A stretch of 64,000 bases of DNA from Rhynchopus euleeides (Eukaryota > Euglenozoa > Diplonemea > Diplonemida > Diplonemidae), in the NCBI GenBank assembly GCA_963210315.1, contig OY723275.1, positions 2,170,001 to 2,234,000 of the forward strand, read 5' to 3'. Shown here in pieces: positions 7,645 through 18,285 of this stretch. The translations under genes were made by a program, and so were the position numbers. How positions within the stretch are numbered: the first letter of the stretch is position 1; each line of letters begins with the position of its first letter. The notes beneath the pieces are model-generated. The model was not told the DNA's origin. It did not search any database and saw nothing but the letters and a program-made list of their open reading frames with translations.

Positions 7645-10446
7645 ATGAGTGTGGCCCCCTACACTCACCATGCCTATGGCTCCGCCACCCACGTGCTTGC
7701 GAAGGCAATGCCCGGCGTGGAGGGGCAGACTGTGGTGAGGGTGGGAGATGCCCTCATACGATACGGGGGCAGGTCCAAGCAGAGGGAGGTGTGCAGTGCG
7801 GTGTACTGCCTCCACCTGAGCGACATGCAGTGGCGGGAGCTGCGGTGCACAGGGTACGCCCCTGTTGGGCGGTGCTACCATACGGCGGATGTGTATGCAG
7901 GCCGCATGATTGTGTTTGGCGGGCTCACGCGGATCGGCTGGGACGACGTGCACTTCAACAACTATAATGTGTTCGTTTCGCCTGACATGCTGGATGTGTT
8001 GGACGCCCAGAGGACAGGGTCCGACCGCATGCGCGAGCATGTGACGCCCATCACACAGGCGCCTGACGAGGACTACTGCTACCACGAGCTGGACCTGCTG
8101 AAGTCCCCTGCATGGCGCTCCCCCCCCACCACAGGCGAGCACCCGGAGCCGCGGAGCCACCACACCTCTGCCATCTACGACAACACGCTGATGCTGTATG
8201 GTGGGTACAACACATACTCCAGCGGTCGCCTCCCGGATGAGCGGCTGAAGTCTGTGCACAACGTGTTCACACTCAACCTGGACACGCATGTGTGGACCCG
8301 AGTCGAGTGTGCGGGCTCCATCCCACCCATGCTGTGGGGGCACACCAGCTTCATCTCCGACGATGTCTTCTTCACGCTGGGCGGTGTGGACATGCTGAAG
8401 GCGAAGGAGGAGAGCTACCTCTGCGGGTGGCGCATGCAGGACCGCGAGTGGCGCTGGCTGCTGCAGAACGACGACAACGCGATGGGCCCGCGTGCCATGC
8501 ACTCTGCAGTGCTGTATGGGACACGGGTCGTCATCTTCGGTGGCACCAGCAACGTGTCCTCTCAGATGCACGATGCCGTCAATGTGTTCGACCTGGAGGC
8601 AGGTGTGTGGCTGCAGCCCTACTGCACAGGCGAGGCCCCCACCGCACGCAGAGGCCACACAGCAGTCGTTGTCGACGGGCGGATGATCGTGACAGGCGGG
8701 GTCGACTCCGAGGGGCACAGGACAAGCCGGTCGCACTCGCTCGACCTTTACACATGGCACTGGGAGGCCCTCTCGACACCCTTCAACGACATCCCCTTGA
8801 TGAGCATCGCTGACGACAACGCCAAGTCGCGGAAAAAGCTCGAAGCCCTCCATGCGAAGCGGCGGCGCGACAAGCAAGAGCTGATGAAGATCCCCGAAGG
8901 CAAGCTGCGGAGGGATTTCGTGCTGACCTCTGAAGCCACAGAGGTGCCCATCGCGTGGGGCATCGGATTCGGGGAAGAGCCGTGCGTCATCTCGGCCGTC
9001 ACACCCGACACACCTGCCGCAGCCGTCTCTCTCACGCCTGGGATGAAGGTCGTTGCGCTGAACGACGACTACATCAAGACCACCGAGGAGGCCACAAAGC
9101 TGCTGGGGGCAGCACAGTCCCCCCTGAAGGTCGTCATCGAGCAGGACGAGGGAGACGTGCCGCCGTCTCCCCCATCCTCCGTCGAAGAGGACGAGCCCGA
9201 CACCCGCCCCGACCCCCCTGGGCTGGCGCCGGGCGGGCTGGGCCCGTCACACCCAGGCCTCTACTCGCAGACGCCAGACGTGCCGCTGCTGTCCCGCCCC
9301 GCTGCCCTGGTGGCGAGGATCGGGGATGACCCGCGGTTCGTGTCGCCCAGGCGGCAGTCGAGCCACAACATGCAGGCCTACGGGCACAATGTGTTCACGG
9401 CGAGTGCCGCGCAGAGCAGCCCGCTGCCCATGGGGCAGGGGCAGCCTGCCGACCACAGCATCGGGAGGTACGGCTTCGTCGACACCCTGCCGCCTGTGGG
9501 CCCCACAGGGCCTATGCTCACGCCGCCCTCCCCACCAGGGGGGCGCAGTGCGTCACTGCCGCGTGAGCGTCCCTTGAGCGACCCTTACCTGCAGTATGAG
9601 CAGCCGTACCGCCCGCCAGCAGCTGCGTATCACGCGCCCCCACCGCCCCCGACGTACGACCCGCCTCCCCCGAAGGTGCGCGATACCGTGCGTGCATGGA
9701 GTCTCTTCCCGTCGGGGTCTGTGAAGCCCACCACCAATGCGCAGCGGAACCGCTACATGTCGCCCTCGGTGGTGAAGCTCGGCATGGTGAACCAGCTGGC
9801 GGTGAACAAGCCGGAGGGGCTGCAGGGCGAGTTCAACGGGAGCACCGCCGCGTCGCATCCCTACGGGAGGTCCATTGCGAGGGACCACTTCGGGCTGTCG
9901 GGGCCGCAGGAGGACAGGTACTTCGAGGGGCCTGAGAACTTTGTGACGACGACGGGTACAGCCATCCCGAGCGGGCTGGGGCCCATCAGCTCTGCCGCCT
10001 TCCTCACTGGCATGCATACGGCAGGGCAGCCGCCGCGCGACGTGTCGGGCGAGCTGTACCCACGCGACCCTGAGATGCTGCTGTCGGAGATGCCTGTAGA
10101 CATCCGCAACGCAGCGGCTGCCGCCTATAAGGAACACTGGCGTGACTGGTCGTGGGAGGACCGCCTGCAGGCTGTGAGGAGGTACGCTGAGTTCCAGGCA
10201 CGGCGGAGCAAAGCACTGCCGCATACCGAGGCAGGTGACCTGCCGCCCGTGCTCGCGCCGCCAGAGGTATGCATGGTGGGGTGTGTGGACACATGCTTCT
10301 GATTGTCGGTGCTGCAACCCACCACCATACCACCACACCCACATCAGGATGGCGCTGATGGGTTCAACAACCTTCCGGCACACGTGGCGAGCCACCCGAG
10401 CAGAGCACGTGGGCATGATCCACGGGATCCTCTGAATTCCCCCTGA
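7645..10446 (+). CDS. Kelch-repeat and PDZ-domain protein, 906 aa
   Basis: Exons are 7645-10266 and 10348-10446. The 81-base intron starts GTATGCATGG and ends CACATCAG. Splicing is phase 0 and replaces the unspliced ending with DGADGFNNLPAHVASHP and a TGA. Residues 1-395 hold about six Kelch blades, with repeated GG doublets (ALIRYGG, MIVFGG, LMLYGG, VFFTLGG, VVIFGG, MIVTGG) each followed by a W-containing strand (for example MQWREL, HVWTRVEC, REWRWL, GVWLQP). Residues about 433-502 look like a PDZ domain: GIGFGEEPCVISAVTPDTPA, then LTPGMKVVALNDD. The remainder is Pro-rich and probably disordered, except for a helical stretch near the end (DIRNAAAAAYKEHWRDWSWE). The combination suggests a scaffold. 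The start is the first ATG after CTGCAG (ends 7639). Confidence 0.85.
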
Positions 10447-10670
10447 GGCGATGGCGTGATGTGCACGCCTAGCAGCACCTGCTGCAAATCCGTTTCCGGT
10501 GCCTGCCCTCCGTGTTGGGCATGCCGGTGTCCACACAACAGGCCACACACTAGAAGTCAGATGTAGCGCCGATGCAACCTAGATTGCTAGAAAGACAGAC
10601 AGAGGCAGGCACTCCCCCCCTCCACTCTTCCCACCCCCACCCCTGTCACGTGAAATTTCTTACCCGGTTC

Positions 10671-10783
10671 TTCAGCACACTTCGATGTGGGCGGAAAGTG
10701 TCGCGTGCTTGTTCGTGCCCTTGTGCTCCTCACTCACGACACCATCATCAGCAGGAGTGTGAGTGTGGAAGCGTCAACGCAAA
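10671..10783 (+). repeat. Split direct repeat A1 (5' end of retrotransposon)
   Basis: The 113 bases begin TTCAGCACACTTCGATG and end with a 22-base core that begins AGTGTGGAAGCGTCAACGCA (10762-10783). They match A2 at 15055-15167 without a visible difference. Sequence identity stops sharply on both sides, which defines the 5' end of the element. Confidence 0.85.
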
Positions 10784-10867
10784 CATATCGAGAATCATCA
10801 ACACGTAGAAGTGAAAGCTACGACTGACCGAAGAGGAGCGGCATCAGGGAGACAAAACAAGGGGTAT

Positions 10868-11147
10868 CAAGGAGACCAAGAGGCAGGACCTTCCTACCGG
10901 GGAGACTGTACTCTGTGTACGAACGAGGTATCAAGGGGACGAAGAGGGCACAACCTTCCTACCGGGGAGACTGTCCGCAAAGGATACCAAGAGGCAGGAC
11001 CTTCCTACCGGGGAGACTGTACTCTGTGTACGAACGAGGTATCAACGAACGAGGTATCAAGGGGACGAAGAGGGCACAACCTTCCTACCGGGGAGACTGT
11101 CCGCAAAGGAGACCAAGAGGCAGGACCTTCCTACCGGGGAGACTGCT
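10868..11147 (+). repeat. Tandem repeat array in retrotransposon leader
   Basis: The word CTTCCTACCGGGGAGACTG occurs five times (starting near 10890, 10955, 11001, 11081 and 11126). Two alternating spacer types (one with CTCTGTGTACGAACGAG, one with TCCGCAAAGGA) give a compound unit of about 110 bases repeated about 2.5 times, with one extra internal duplication of ACGAACGAGGTATCA near 11036-11060. It lies between A1 and the Gag start, in the presumed untranslated leader. The open frames through it look incidental. Confidence 0.75.
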
Positions 11148-11396
11148 CTACAGGGTGTTCCTCCGGCAACGCGTCGGGGCTGGCCAGCCAGGAGCACGCC
11201 GGACATATCCAGTGGGGCTCCCCCGCCGTCTGCATAAACAGCTCGGCGGTGCCGGCCGTCGTGTGCTTTTTCATGCACGACTTTGTCGTGCGGCACCCAC
11301 ATCGGTAGCACGTGATGGTCGCGCTGTGAGAGACCCCGCACGACGGGAAGATGCAGGCCTGATGACTGGGAAGACGACGCGCAGCAGGAGGGGGAC

Positions 11397-12101
11397 ATGA
11401 ACCAACCGGAGCAGTCTGCCAGCGCGCACGAGGGATCAGACAAGCTGGACCAAGTCCTCGCGGAGCTCGTCACCATCAAGAAGCAAAACACGAAACTGGA
11501 GGCCAGGGTGATCGACATGGAGAAGGCTTTGAAGGGGATGGGTGACCGCCTGCAGGCAGAGGAGGAGGAGCTACCCGCAGTTTTCAGTCCCCACGTAGTC
11601 GCAACGTGGGGCACCATGGCTTCAGCCCATATGAGAAGGGAGGTGAGGAACAAGCTGTCTACAGCTTTTAACGAGGCGGCGATCGGCGCGATCAGCGAGA
11701 ACAAGGCAGACTGGCTGGATCACCTCAAACGGGCTTTCGAGACTCTGGACAACATCCTCCTCCTCGTCAACAGCACCGGGCTAAACCAGGCTCACCGCAA
11801 GGGCCTGCACCACGCAGTGGCAAGGTTGTCGGCGCTGACGGTGGTGCGGGGGAAAACGGCCCGAGGGGTGTACGAGCAGAAATGCTTTGATGCGGGGTTC
11901 GCGGGTATCTCCGCTGTTCTACACCACAAATTTGTGAAGGACGCCGTGGATGCAGCGTCGCGGGAGGAGCAAGCGGAGAGGTCCCGCTCAGCCGCTTTTC
12001 CTCAACAGCGAGACTGGCGCTACGAACCGTATCACACACCGTCGGGAAAGGGGAAGGGAAGGGGGAAGGGGCACACCGGGTCAAAGAGATCAAAGCAATG
12101 A
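11397..12101 (+). CDS. Retrotransposon Gag-like protein, 234 aa
   Basis: This is the first ORF of the retrotransposon. Residues about 15-60 are a heptad-like coiled coil (LDQVLAELVTIKKQNTKLEA, then DMEKALKGMGDRLQ). The middle is helical (VRNKLSTAFNEAAIGAISEN and on). The C terminus is very basic and Gly-rich (GKGKGRGKGHTGSKRSKQ), suited to binding RNA. There is no CCHC zinc knuckle. The size and position fit the Gag-like first ORF of VIPER-type elements. The frame is intact in this copy. Its TGA stop (12099-12101) overlaps an ATG at 12098, a stop-start arrangement that could allow reinitiation on the next ORF. Confidence 0.7.
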   Translation: MNQPEQSASAHEGSDKLDQVLAELVTIKKQNTKLEARVIDMEKALKGMGDRLQAEEEELPAVFSPHVVATWGTMASAHMRREVRNKLSTAFNEAAIGAISENKADWLDHLKRAFETLDNILLLVNSTGLNQAHRKGLHHAVARLSALTVVRGKTARGVYEQKCFDAGFAGISAVLHHKFVKDAVDAASREEQAERSRSAAFPQQRDWRYEPYHTPSGKGKGRGKGHTGSKRSKQ

Positions 12102-13103
12102 CTCAAGCAAACACCCGCCCGCCCAACCCTACCTCTTCAGACCCTGCACCGCCAACTACCGACAGAAAGGAGCAACAAAAGCACGGGACGCAAGAAGAAA
12201 ACACAAGCCCCACTGACCGAGAAGGCGCGCATCGTGGTGCGAGCGACGCTGAGGGGCATCTTGGGAGACGCACTCTCCCCAAACTACTGGAAAACACTGT
12301 CGCGGACCATGGAGCGGTACGGGGATCTCCTGGAAGTGTGACAGGAGAAGGTGTGTGTCGTCGAGTCGCACGACGAAGGCGTGATGCGGTGGATGGCACA
12401 CCTCCAGGCGGAGGGGCTGTCAGTGCAGTCGGCGCTGCAGTACACCAACAACCTGGTGGCGGCGCTCCGCAGGCTCGCCGGCATCCACCTCGAACACAGC
12501 AGCATTTTGCGGGACTTCAGGAGAGCGCTAAAGCGGAGAGGGGCACTGAAACCCCAGAAACACGCCGTGCCCGCAACGCGAGAGGAGGCAAAGGAAGCCA
12601 TGCAGCGAGAGCCCAGGGACGTGGTGAAGATTGCGCTGAGTCTGACGTGGGCGGGGGCAGCTCGGAGCTCAGATGTCCTGCGTTTGGACAGGGACGATGT
12701 CAAGCCGATGGGGAACGGACAGGTGGCAGTACGGTGGACGCAGTCGAAGTCCGATCCATACAGAGTCGGACGGATGACAGGGTTGCGAATGCCTCGACGC
12801 TACTACGAGCTCCTCACAGAGCACCTGCGCACGACGGCGCGTCCGCGAGAGAAAAAGGTGTTTCCACAGACTGTGACTTATGCATCCATAGCGGCGGCGG
12901 TGAAGCGGGTGAAGCTGACGCTGACACCACACTCGTTGAGACGGGGGGCACTGACGCACCTCGCGAGGCTCGGGCTGCCGCTAGAAGAGATCAGGTTGCT
13001 GTCCCGACACAGCACCATCGAGGGGGTGGTGCGCTACATCGACGCGGCGGAGAACATTCGGATCACAGAGACCGAGGCAGTGTCGAGCCGACTGGCTTGG
13101 TGA
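12102..13103 (+). pseudogene. Retrotransposon tyrosine recombinase (YR), interrupted by TGA
   Basis: The protein would integrate the circular cDNA by tyrosine-recombinase strand exchange. It continues in the same frame as Gag after the Gag stop. A core-binding (SAM-like) segment begins near 12213 (LTEKARIVVRATLRGILGD) and is broken by an in-frame TGA at 12339-12341. From 12342 the frame is open to 13103. Catalytic-box motifs are visible: the first Arg in WAGAARSSDVLRL, the HxxR box in LTPHSLRRGALTHL, the following His in LLSRHSTIEGVV, and the nucleophile Tyr in RYIDAAE. The fold and order of motifs are convincing. The TGA could be a mutation or, less likely, a readthrough signal. No usable ATG lies between the Gag stop and the TGA in this frame except MERYGD near 12309. 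Confidence 0.82.
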
Positions 13104-15146
13104 GGTCTAAAAAGCGCAGGGCAAAGCGGCGGCGTCGCGACGGAGACATCGTGGCATCCCATTTCCCTCCTATGCAAAAGAAGATGAGGCGGCTTCTAGC
13201 CGCAGCCCCGATGTACGACGCGACACCGGATGACGACGACGAGCGAGGGCGTCTTCCACCACCACGGGTGCCACAGCGCAAGACGGTGGAGGGAGACTGG
13301 GGCAACGAAAACTGGAGCAGCGGACAGGAGGACGCGGACTACGGGCCGGCAGTGGAACACATATACGGAGAAGAGATCGGAGTGCCTCTGGGGGATACGA
13401 CTGTTCGACCACACGAGCAGGGAGACACGGGACAACATCAGAAGCTCGCCCCCAGCGGGACTCCACGACTGGACATCGGTGCATTGAGACAACTCGACAC
13501 GGACGGGGAGCTGGACGGGGTCATCGACATGATAACGGACACGGCGGTGTTCCGCGAGGCACTGCTGGCGGGGCGTGAAGGGGCGTTCGCGAGGGAGAAG
13601 CGAAAGGTGTCCAGACACATGCTCCAGCACCTCGGGCAGCTGGAGGACTACGGGGTCTTGGTGCAAGAAGAATCAACGCTGATCCACCCGGCCTACACCG
13701 TGGCCAAAAAGAGCGGTGGCCTCAGGTTTATAGTGGACGCCAGGACGCTGAACAAGGCGATGAAGCCCCCGCCCGACATAGTCTAAATTCCATCACGAGA
13801 GTGGCGCAGAGGCTGGCTAACGCTGACTGGGTTGTATTGGCCGATGCGCGCAGCTGGTTCTACCAGTTCCCGGTGGCGGAGGATATACAGAAGTTCTTCG
13901 GGGTGCGTATCGGTGGCAAGCGGAACGATTTCGTCGACGCTCGCCTGCAGGTACTGTGCATGGGTTGGCCGTACTCCCCAGCTATTGCGCACAGGAGCGC
14001 GCGGGTGCTTCTCCCGCAGCCGCACGGCGAGGTGTGGATCGACAATTTTTGCATCGTAGCGTCGAGCCACGCAGAGGCAGATCAGCGGTATCGGGACCTC
14101 CTGGGGCGGTGCAAAGCATGCAACGTGGAGCTGAACATGGACGACACTGCGGCGCCCCGACGCAGCGTTTCGTGGCGTTCGGGATTGACTTTGATCTGCT
14201 GACCCACTCATTGAGGATGGACCCGGCGTGGGTGAAGAAGCTGGCCGATCGTTTGGAGCTGGCCGAGATGATCGCAGGAGACGTAACGCCGAGGCGCGCC
14301 TTCAAGATTTTCGGTAGTGTGGTGTGGCAGAGTTACGTGACGCGCAGCCCGCTCTGTTTCGCGCCAGCGATGCTGTCCTACATCAGGAGGATTGCCCGGA
14401 CAACGCTGGAAGATAAGGGAAAGTGGGACTTAAAGGCGGTGGTACCACCCTCGGTGCGGCACGAGCTGCGCCTGCGAATGTCCTTCCTCGAACAGAATAG
14501 CTGGCTGACATGTGTGCCACACACACGAGGCGCCTCGGTCTGGAGCGACGCGTCGAGCACAGCGTGGGCGGCGATCGCGATCGAGGGGACGTCAGAGAGG
14601 GTGTCGCAGGGAGTGTTCTCCGAGCAGGAACGCGGGGCGCACATCTTCCTGAAGGAGGCTTACGCTGCCCTACAGGGACTCAGACTCATCATCGCGAGTG
14701 GGTGCACAGCGCGCTGCTACATCGACAACCTGCCGCTGGTGCACTGCCTCGTAAAGGGACACTGCAGCAACTTTCGGGGAAATATCCTGCTACAACACAT
14801 CGTGAACACTGCGACGGCTAAGAATCTCACGCTGGATGCGGTGTGGGTCCCGACGACAGAGCAACGCGCGGACTGCTATACGAGAGGGGCCGTCCATCCG
14901 GCGCCGATCCCACTCGATGTCACCCTTAGACCAAATGCAGCAAACCAGACCGCTGTCTTCCACAACAGCGCCCCTCGGACGAGGGTAGTGTGGAAGCGTC
15001 AACGCAAAAAAGAAACCAAAGCAAAAAGTGCCGAACAAAGCGCAGTGACACTTTTTCAGCACACTTCGATGTGGGCGGAAAGTGTCGCGTGCTTGTTCGT
15101 GCCCTTGTGCTCCTCACTCACGACACCATCATCAGCAGGAGTGTGA
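13104..15146 (+). pseudogene. Retrotransposon reverse transcriptase-RNase H, two frameshifts
   Basis: Three frames in order carry one RT/RNase H polyprotein. The first frame (open from 12098, across the whole recombinase) ends at TAA 13784-13786 after RT fingers sequence (GGLRFIVDARTLNKAMKPPP). The second (about 13786-14158) has motif A (WVVLADARSWFYQFPV), the MGWPYSPAIAH segment and a catalytic box reading VWIDNF, where most RTs have YxDD. The third (from about 14158) has the connection and an RNase H with its acidic residues in context: VWSDASSTAW, LKEAYAALQ, CYIDNLP and RADCYTRG. Frame changes lie near 13783 and in a CCCC run near 14155. The third frame runs on through B1 into A2 before stopping at 15146. 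The frameshifts mark a dead copy. Confidence 0.8.
14987..15054 (+). repeat. Split direct repeat B1
   Basis: The 68 bases begin with the 22-base core (AGTGTGGAAGCGTCAACGCA) and end GCAGTGACACTTT. They match B2 at 15146-15213 without a visible difference and directly abut A2, giving the B1-A2 junction typical of split-direct-repeat retrotransposons. Confidence 0.85.
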
Positions 15147-15213
15147 GTGTGGAAGCGTCAACGCAAAAAAGAAACCAAAGCAAAAAGTGCCGAACAAAGC
15201 GCAGTGACACTTT
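15055..15213 (+). repeat. Split direct repeats A2 and B2 (3' end of retrotransposon)
   Basis: This 159-base unit is A (15055-15167) and B (15146-15213) overlapping on the shared 22-base core (15146-15167). It is the complete form of the terminus, of which the left end carries only A plus core and the internal end only core plus B. The element ends at GTGACACTTT (15213). Confidence 0.85.
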
Positions 15214-15658
15214 CTTAATTTGGATCATCGACAAACGTTCCAGATCACCTGCTCTTGACAGTCCACACAACAGTCAGTTGCCACTGGGAGCAAAGGTTGC
15301 TGCAGACCACATGATGCTCAATGCACAATAGACTAGAGTCTCTGATCTCCGAAGTGACCGATACCGTGCCTCAGCGGCACACATATCTGATAGTCTGCAT
15401 CCAGGGTGTTCTCTGTTGTAGGTTTTGGTGTATGCAGTTGTGCTGTGCCTGTGATGACACTATACATAAGGAATCTCTGTGTATTCCCCAACGGGGAATG
15501 TGAGCATATTACAAAGAATAGGTCGAGACTGAGCCACACACTCACACAGCGATGTAGAGACCGCCTTCTATCCGCAACACGGCTAGGCCCCCGCTCTCTC
15601 TAATGCCGTCCCCACTGCAACCTCCACACCAGGAACGCAACGGCGCCTTGCCTGCAAG
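15214..15658. other. Intergenic, no gene seen
   Basis: No gene is supported. Base composition is more balanced than in the neighbouring gaps. A pyrimidine-rich stretch from about 15583 leads to CACACCAG (ends 15632) and GCAAG directly before the next start. Confidence 0.45.
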
Positions 15659-17648
15659 ATGCCCCACACAACAATGGCTGCGACGATGCCGCTGCCTGCC
15701 CAGCCTGAGGTGGAGCTGAAGGCGCAGGTGCCGCACCCTGCTCTGACGAAGAAGATGCAGCGCTGCACCATCTACGCCTCCACCGGTGTCGACAAGCTGA
15801 GCACGAAGTGGAAGAAGCAGCGCCGTCTGCTGATCGCAACCCCGTCGCTGCTGCTCGTCTGCAAGCCGGAGGGCGACGTGCGGCGTGTGATCGACTTCTC
15901 CGATATCGAGGAGCTTGCGATGCAGCAGGAGGGCACCGAGACACTCATGCTCGTCAAGCTGTCCGCCACCCCGCTCAACGAGCCCGACCTGCTCGCTGTG
16001 GCGCATGTCGACAAGCGCGCCACCCACCCACCCGCCTCCTTCCTCGGCGTGGTCGCCGCCCTGGTGAAGCAGCGCAAGCAGTTCACCGGCGTGCAGTACA
16101 TCCCCTCAGGGGGCCTCATCAAGGGCATGGCCCGTCTGGGCCACAACCCCATCAGCGCGAAGGAGAAGCTCAAGGCCATCGCGGCGAAGCCCCCGCCGCA
16201 GCGCCAGCCGCAGCAGTGGCGGCCGCAGCCGCCCCAGGCCGCCGCAGCAGTCCCACGCGAGGCGTCGCCTGCTTCGGTGCGTATGGAGGACCCTCTGGGG
16301 TCGCCGCAGGGGCCGGATGCTGCAGAGGCGGACGACTCGTCTGCCTCGGCAGACCCGCACGGCTTCCAGCCGAGGTTTGCCGCATTCGAGCAGCCGGAGA
16401 TGAGCCTGGCGCTGGACTCCAGGCCCACGTCATCCGACGCGTCTGGCCGCACCCCCCACATGAAGCCCCTCAACTACAGCGCGCAGTCCGACGCGCCGCT
16501 GTCCCCGCTGGAGAGCACAGTTGCGGCGGGGCACATGTCGGTGTTCCCTGGGCCTCTCGACGACGGGGCTGGCTTCGGGGATGACACCAACGTCATCGCG
16601 GCGAGCCGGATGCGCGCGCACGGCGGGGAGGCGGGCGGTGCCGGTGGGCGGCACCCCTCTGCGTTCCTCCCGAAGTTCGACGAGATCCCGGCGCACAGCT
16701 CGACGGCCTCCTCTGCCAGCGAGCAGGGTGCGCTTGCGGGGCAGGGCCTGCCGGAAGGGCAGCGCCGCAAGCCCCGCTCCGTCTCCTTCTCCACGCCGAC
16801 CAACGGCAGCAGCAACGAGGCGCTGACGACCATCGTGGCACAGAACAGGGCTGCCCCTGTGATGAAGGGTGCTGCCGCGGCGATGCCGCCCGTCAAGTCG
16901 CTGCCGGAGGATGACGAGGGCGGGTGTGGCTGGACGGAGCACAAGGACCCTTCCTCTGGGCTGATGTACTACCACAACGAGAAGGAGGGCAAGTCCACCT
17001 GGCACGAGCCGGAGGAGCTGCGCCGGTGGAAGGAGAAGAGCGAGCTGATGATGTCCGGCGGGGTGGGTGCGGCTGCGGTCCCCTCCGGCCCCGCCCGCAG
17101 CGGCGGGACCCTGCCTGGGCCAGCGGGTGTGCTGCGCAGCAAGCCGGAGGTGCTGCTGCAGCACCAGCACCGCCAGCGGATGCCGGCCTGCGATGAGGAC
17201 AGCAGCGAGGACGACGCCAGCTCCGATTCGGACGACATGATGATGCCTGCAGAGCGCACCCGGTCTGCCTACAGCACAGACGCCACCAGCCTGCAGGGCA
17301 TCAAGCGCCTGCTGGACGGCCCGCCCGTGCGGATGTCCGTGCCCTCGAGGCTCCCGCGCAACGACGTGCAGCCGTCCTTCGACGAGCAGCCCATCACCGA
17401 TGTGACACCCGGTCCCCTGTCAGGCAAGGCGCCTGTTGTGGGCCTCCGCAGGTATGATTTGCTGGTGCAACCGGGTTCTGCTGCATCATGTCTTCTTTAT
17501 CCTCAGGATTGGCAGCACCGGAACAACGCGGCGCACGGGTTCGACGAACTTCCTTGCGGTATGCATGCATGGCTCGGCGCAAGGCCCCACCGTCACCACC
17601 ATGCAGGATCTGAACGGGATCATCAACAGCAACGCCCTCGACATGTAG
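15659..17648 (+). CDS. PH-like and WW-domain protein, about 644 aa
   Basis: Exons are 15659-17451 and 17507-17648. The 55-base intron starts GTATGATTT and ends TATCCTCAG. A second in-frame candidate intron of 48 bases (17559-17606, GTATGCATG to CATGCAG) would leave FLADLNGIINSNALDM as the end. Residues about 25-140 resemble a PH-like fold (CTIYASTGVDKLSTKWKKQR, then LLIATPSLLLVCKP, VRRVIDFSDIEELAM, TLMLVKL). A WW domain lies at about 422-454 (GWTEHKDPSSG, MYYHNEKEG, STWHEPEE; Trp425 and Trp448), which would bind Pro-rich ligands. Between and after these the chain is Pro/Ala/Ser-rich with an acidic Ser patch (DEDSSEDDASSDSDD). An adaptor role is likely; partners are unknown. I prefer the spliced C terminus because the unspliced one is His/Arg-rich and unprotein-like. 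Confidence 0.78.
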
Positions 17649-18285
17649 AGCCTTGAGCCCTCACACACGCATGAGTTGCCATGCGGCGTTCCAAACACAA
17701 TTGTCAATAACCACGCCCCACATCCCGGCGGGCTGCAAGGCATGCCTTGCACCCATCACCTCCCCTGTGCCCCTTTTAGATCCACTGAGGCCTTCGCTCT
17801 GAGGCAGACGCGAACCTCTTTCCGCAGTTGCGTGGTGAGAGTGGCGCGGTTTGACGGCAGAGCAAAGGGCCTCGCCTTTCCCTTTTGTCCCAACAAAGCT
17901 TGTTTGCCAATGCGAAGGAGTCTAGCGCAGCGGTGGGCTGTGGTCTTCTGTGAGGAAGCAGGAGCTGCCCTGGTACGGGCACCCTGCCCAGTCCTGGCAC
18001 AGCAGAGGCAACGCCCACCGTCGCACTTCATTGCATGGTCCCGCTCTTCCATCCACACTTGTCATTTTTTCAGCAGTCCATTTTTTGAAAACCTGGGCCA
18101 GCCAGCAACGGCGAAAAATTCTGGCAAATGCGTTTTCAACAGTTTTTTAGTGTATTCCAATTAGATCCAGTCACACATCCAGGGAAGAGTGTGGCACCAC
18201 AACCACCCTTTTGCATACCTCAGCCGGCTCCCCTGCCTCCCCCCCCCCCCCAAGGCTGGACAAATGCTGCATTTTAAAAATAAAA

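Larger units (their letters stand above)
10671..15213 (+). mobile_element. VIPER/TATE-like tyrosine-recombinase (DIRS-order) retrotransposon, decayed copy
   Basis: This 4,543-base element has split direct repeats in the order A1 (10671-10783), internal ORFs, B1 (14987-15054), A2 (15055-15167), B2 (15146-15213). A1 and A2 match over 113 bases and B1 and B2 over 68 bases, with no difference I can see. Coding order is Gag (11397-12101), tyrosine recombinase (about 12102-13103), then reverse transcriptase and RNase H (about 13100-14950). Recombinase upstream of RT is the order known for VIPER and TATE in kinetoplastids; DIRS, PAT and Ngaro place it last. There is no integrase or protease. One in-frame TGA and two frameshifts show this copy is inactive. 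It sits on the same strand as the host genes, in the gap after Kelch-PDZ, and no gene is disrupted. A solo copy of its termini lies near 31.1 kb. Confidence 0.88.

Noticed and set aside
5594..8877. Long minus-strand open frames opposite the second glycosyltransferase-like gene and the Kelch-PDZ gene
   Set aside because: Same shadow effect; no domain, no acceptor-like start, and opposite to the direction of all other genes.
10868..11147. CRISPR-like regular repeats
   Set aside because: The units are long, the spacers repeat rather than being unique, and the array lies inside a eukaryotic retrotransposon. It is a tandem repeat.
10763..11400. ORFs of 161-181 codons across the retrotransposon leader
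   Set aside because: They translate the tandem repeats and change frame within them. The Gag ORF starts downstream with better protein character.
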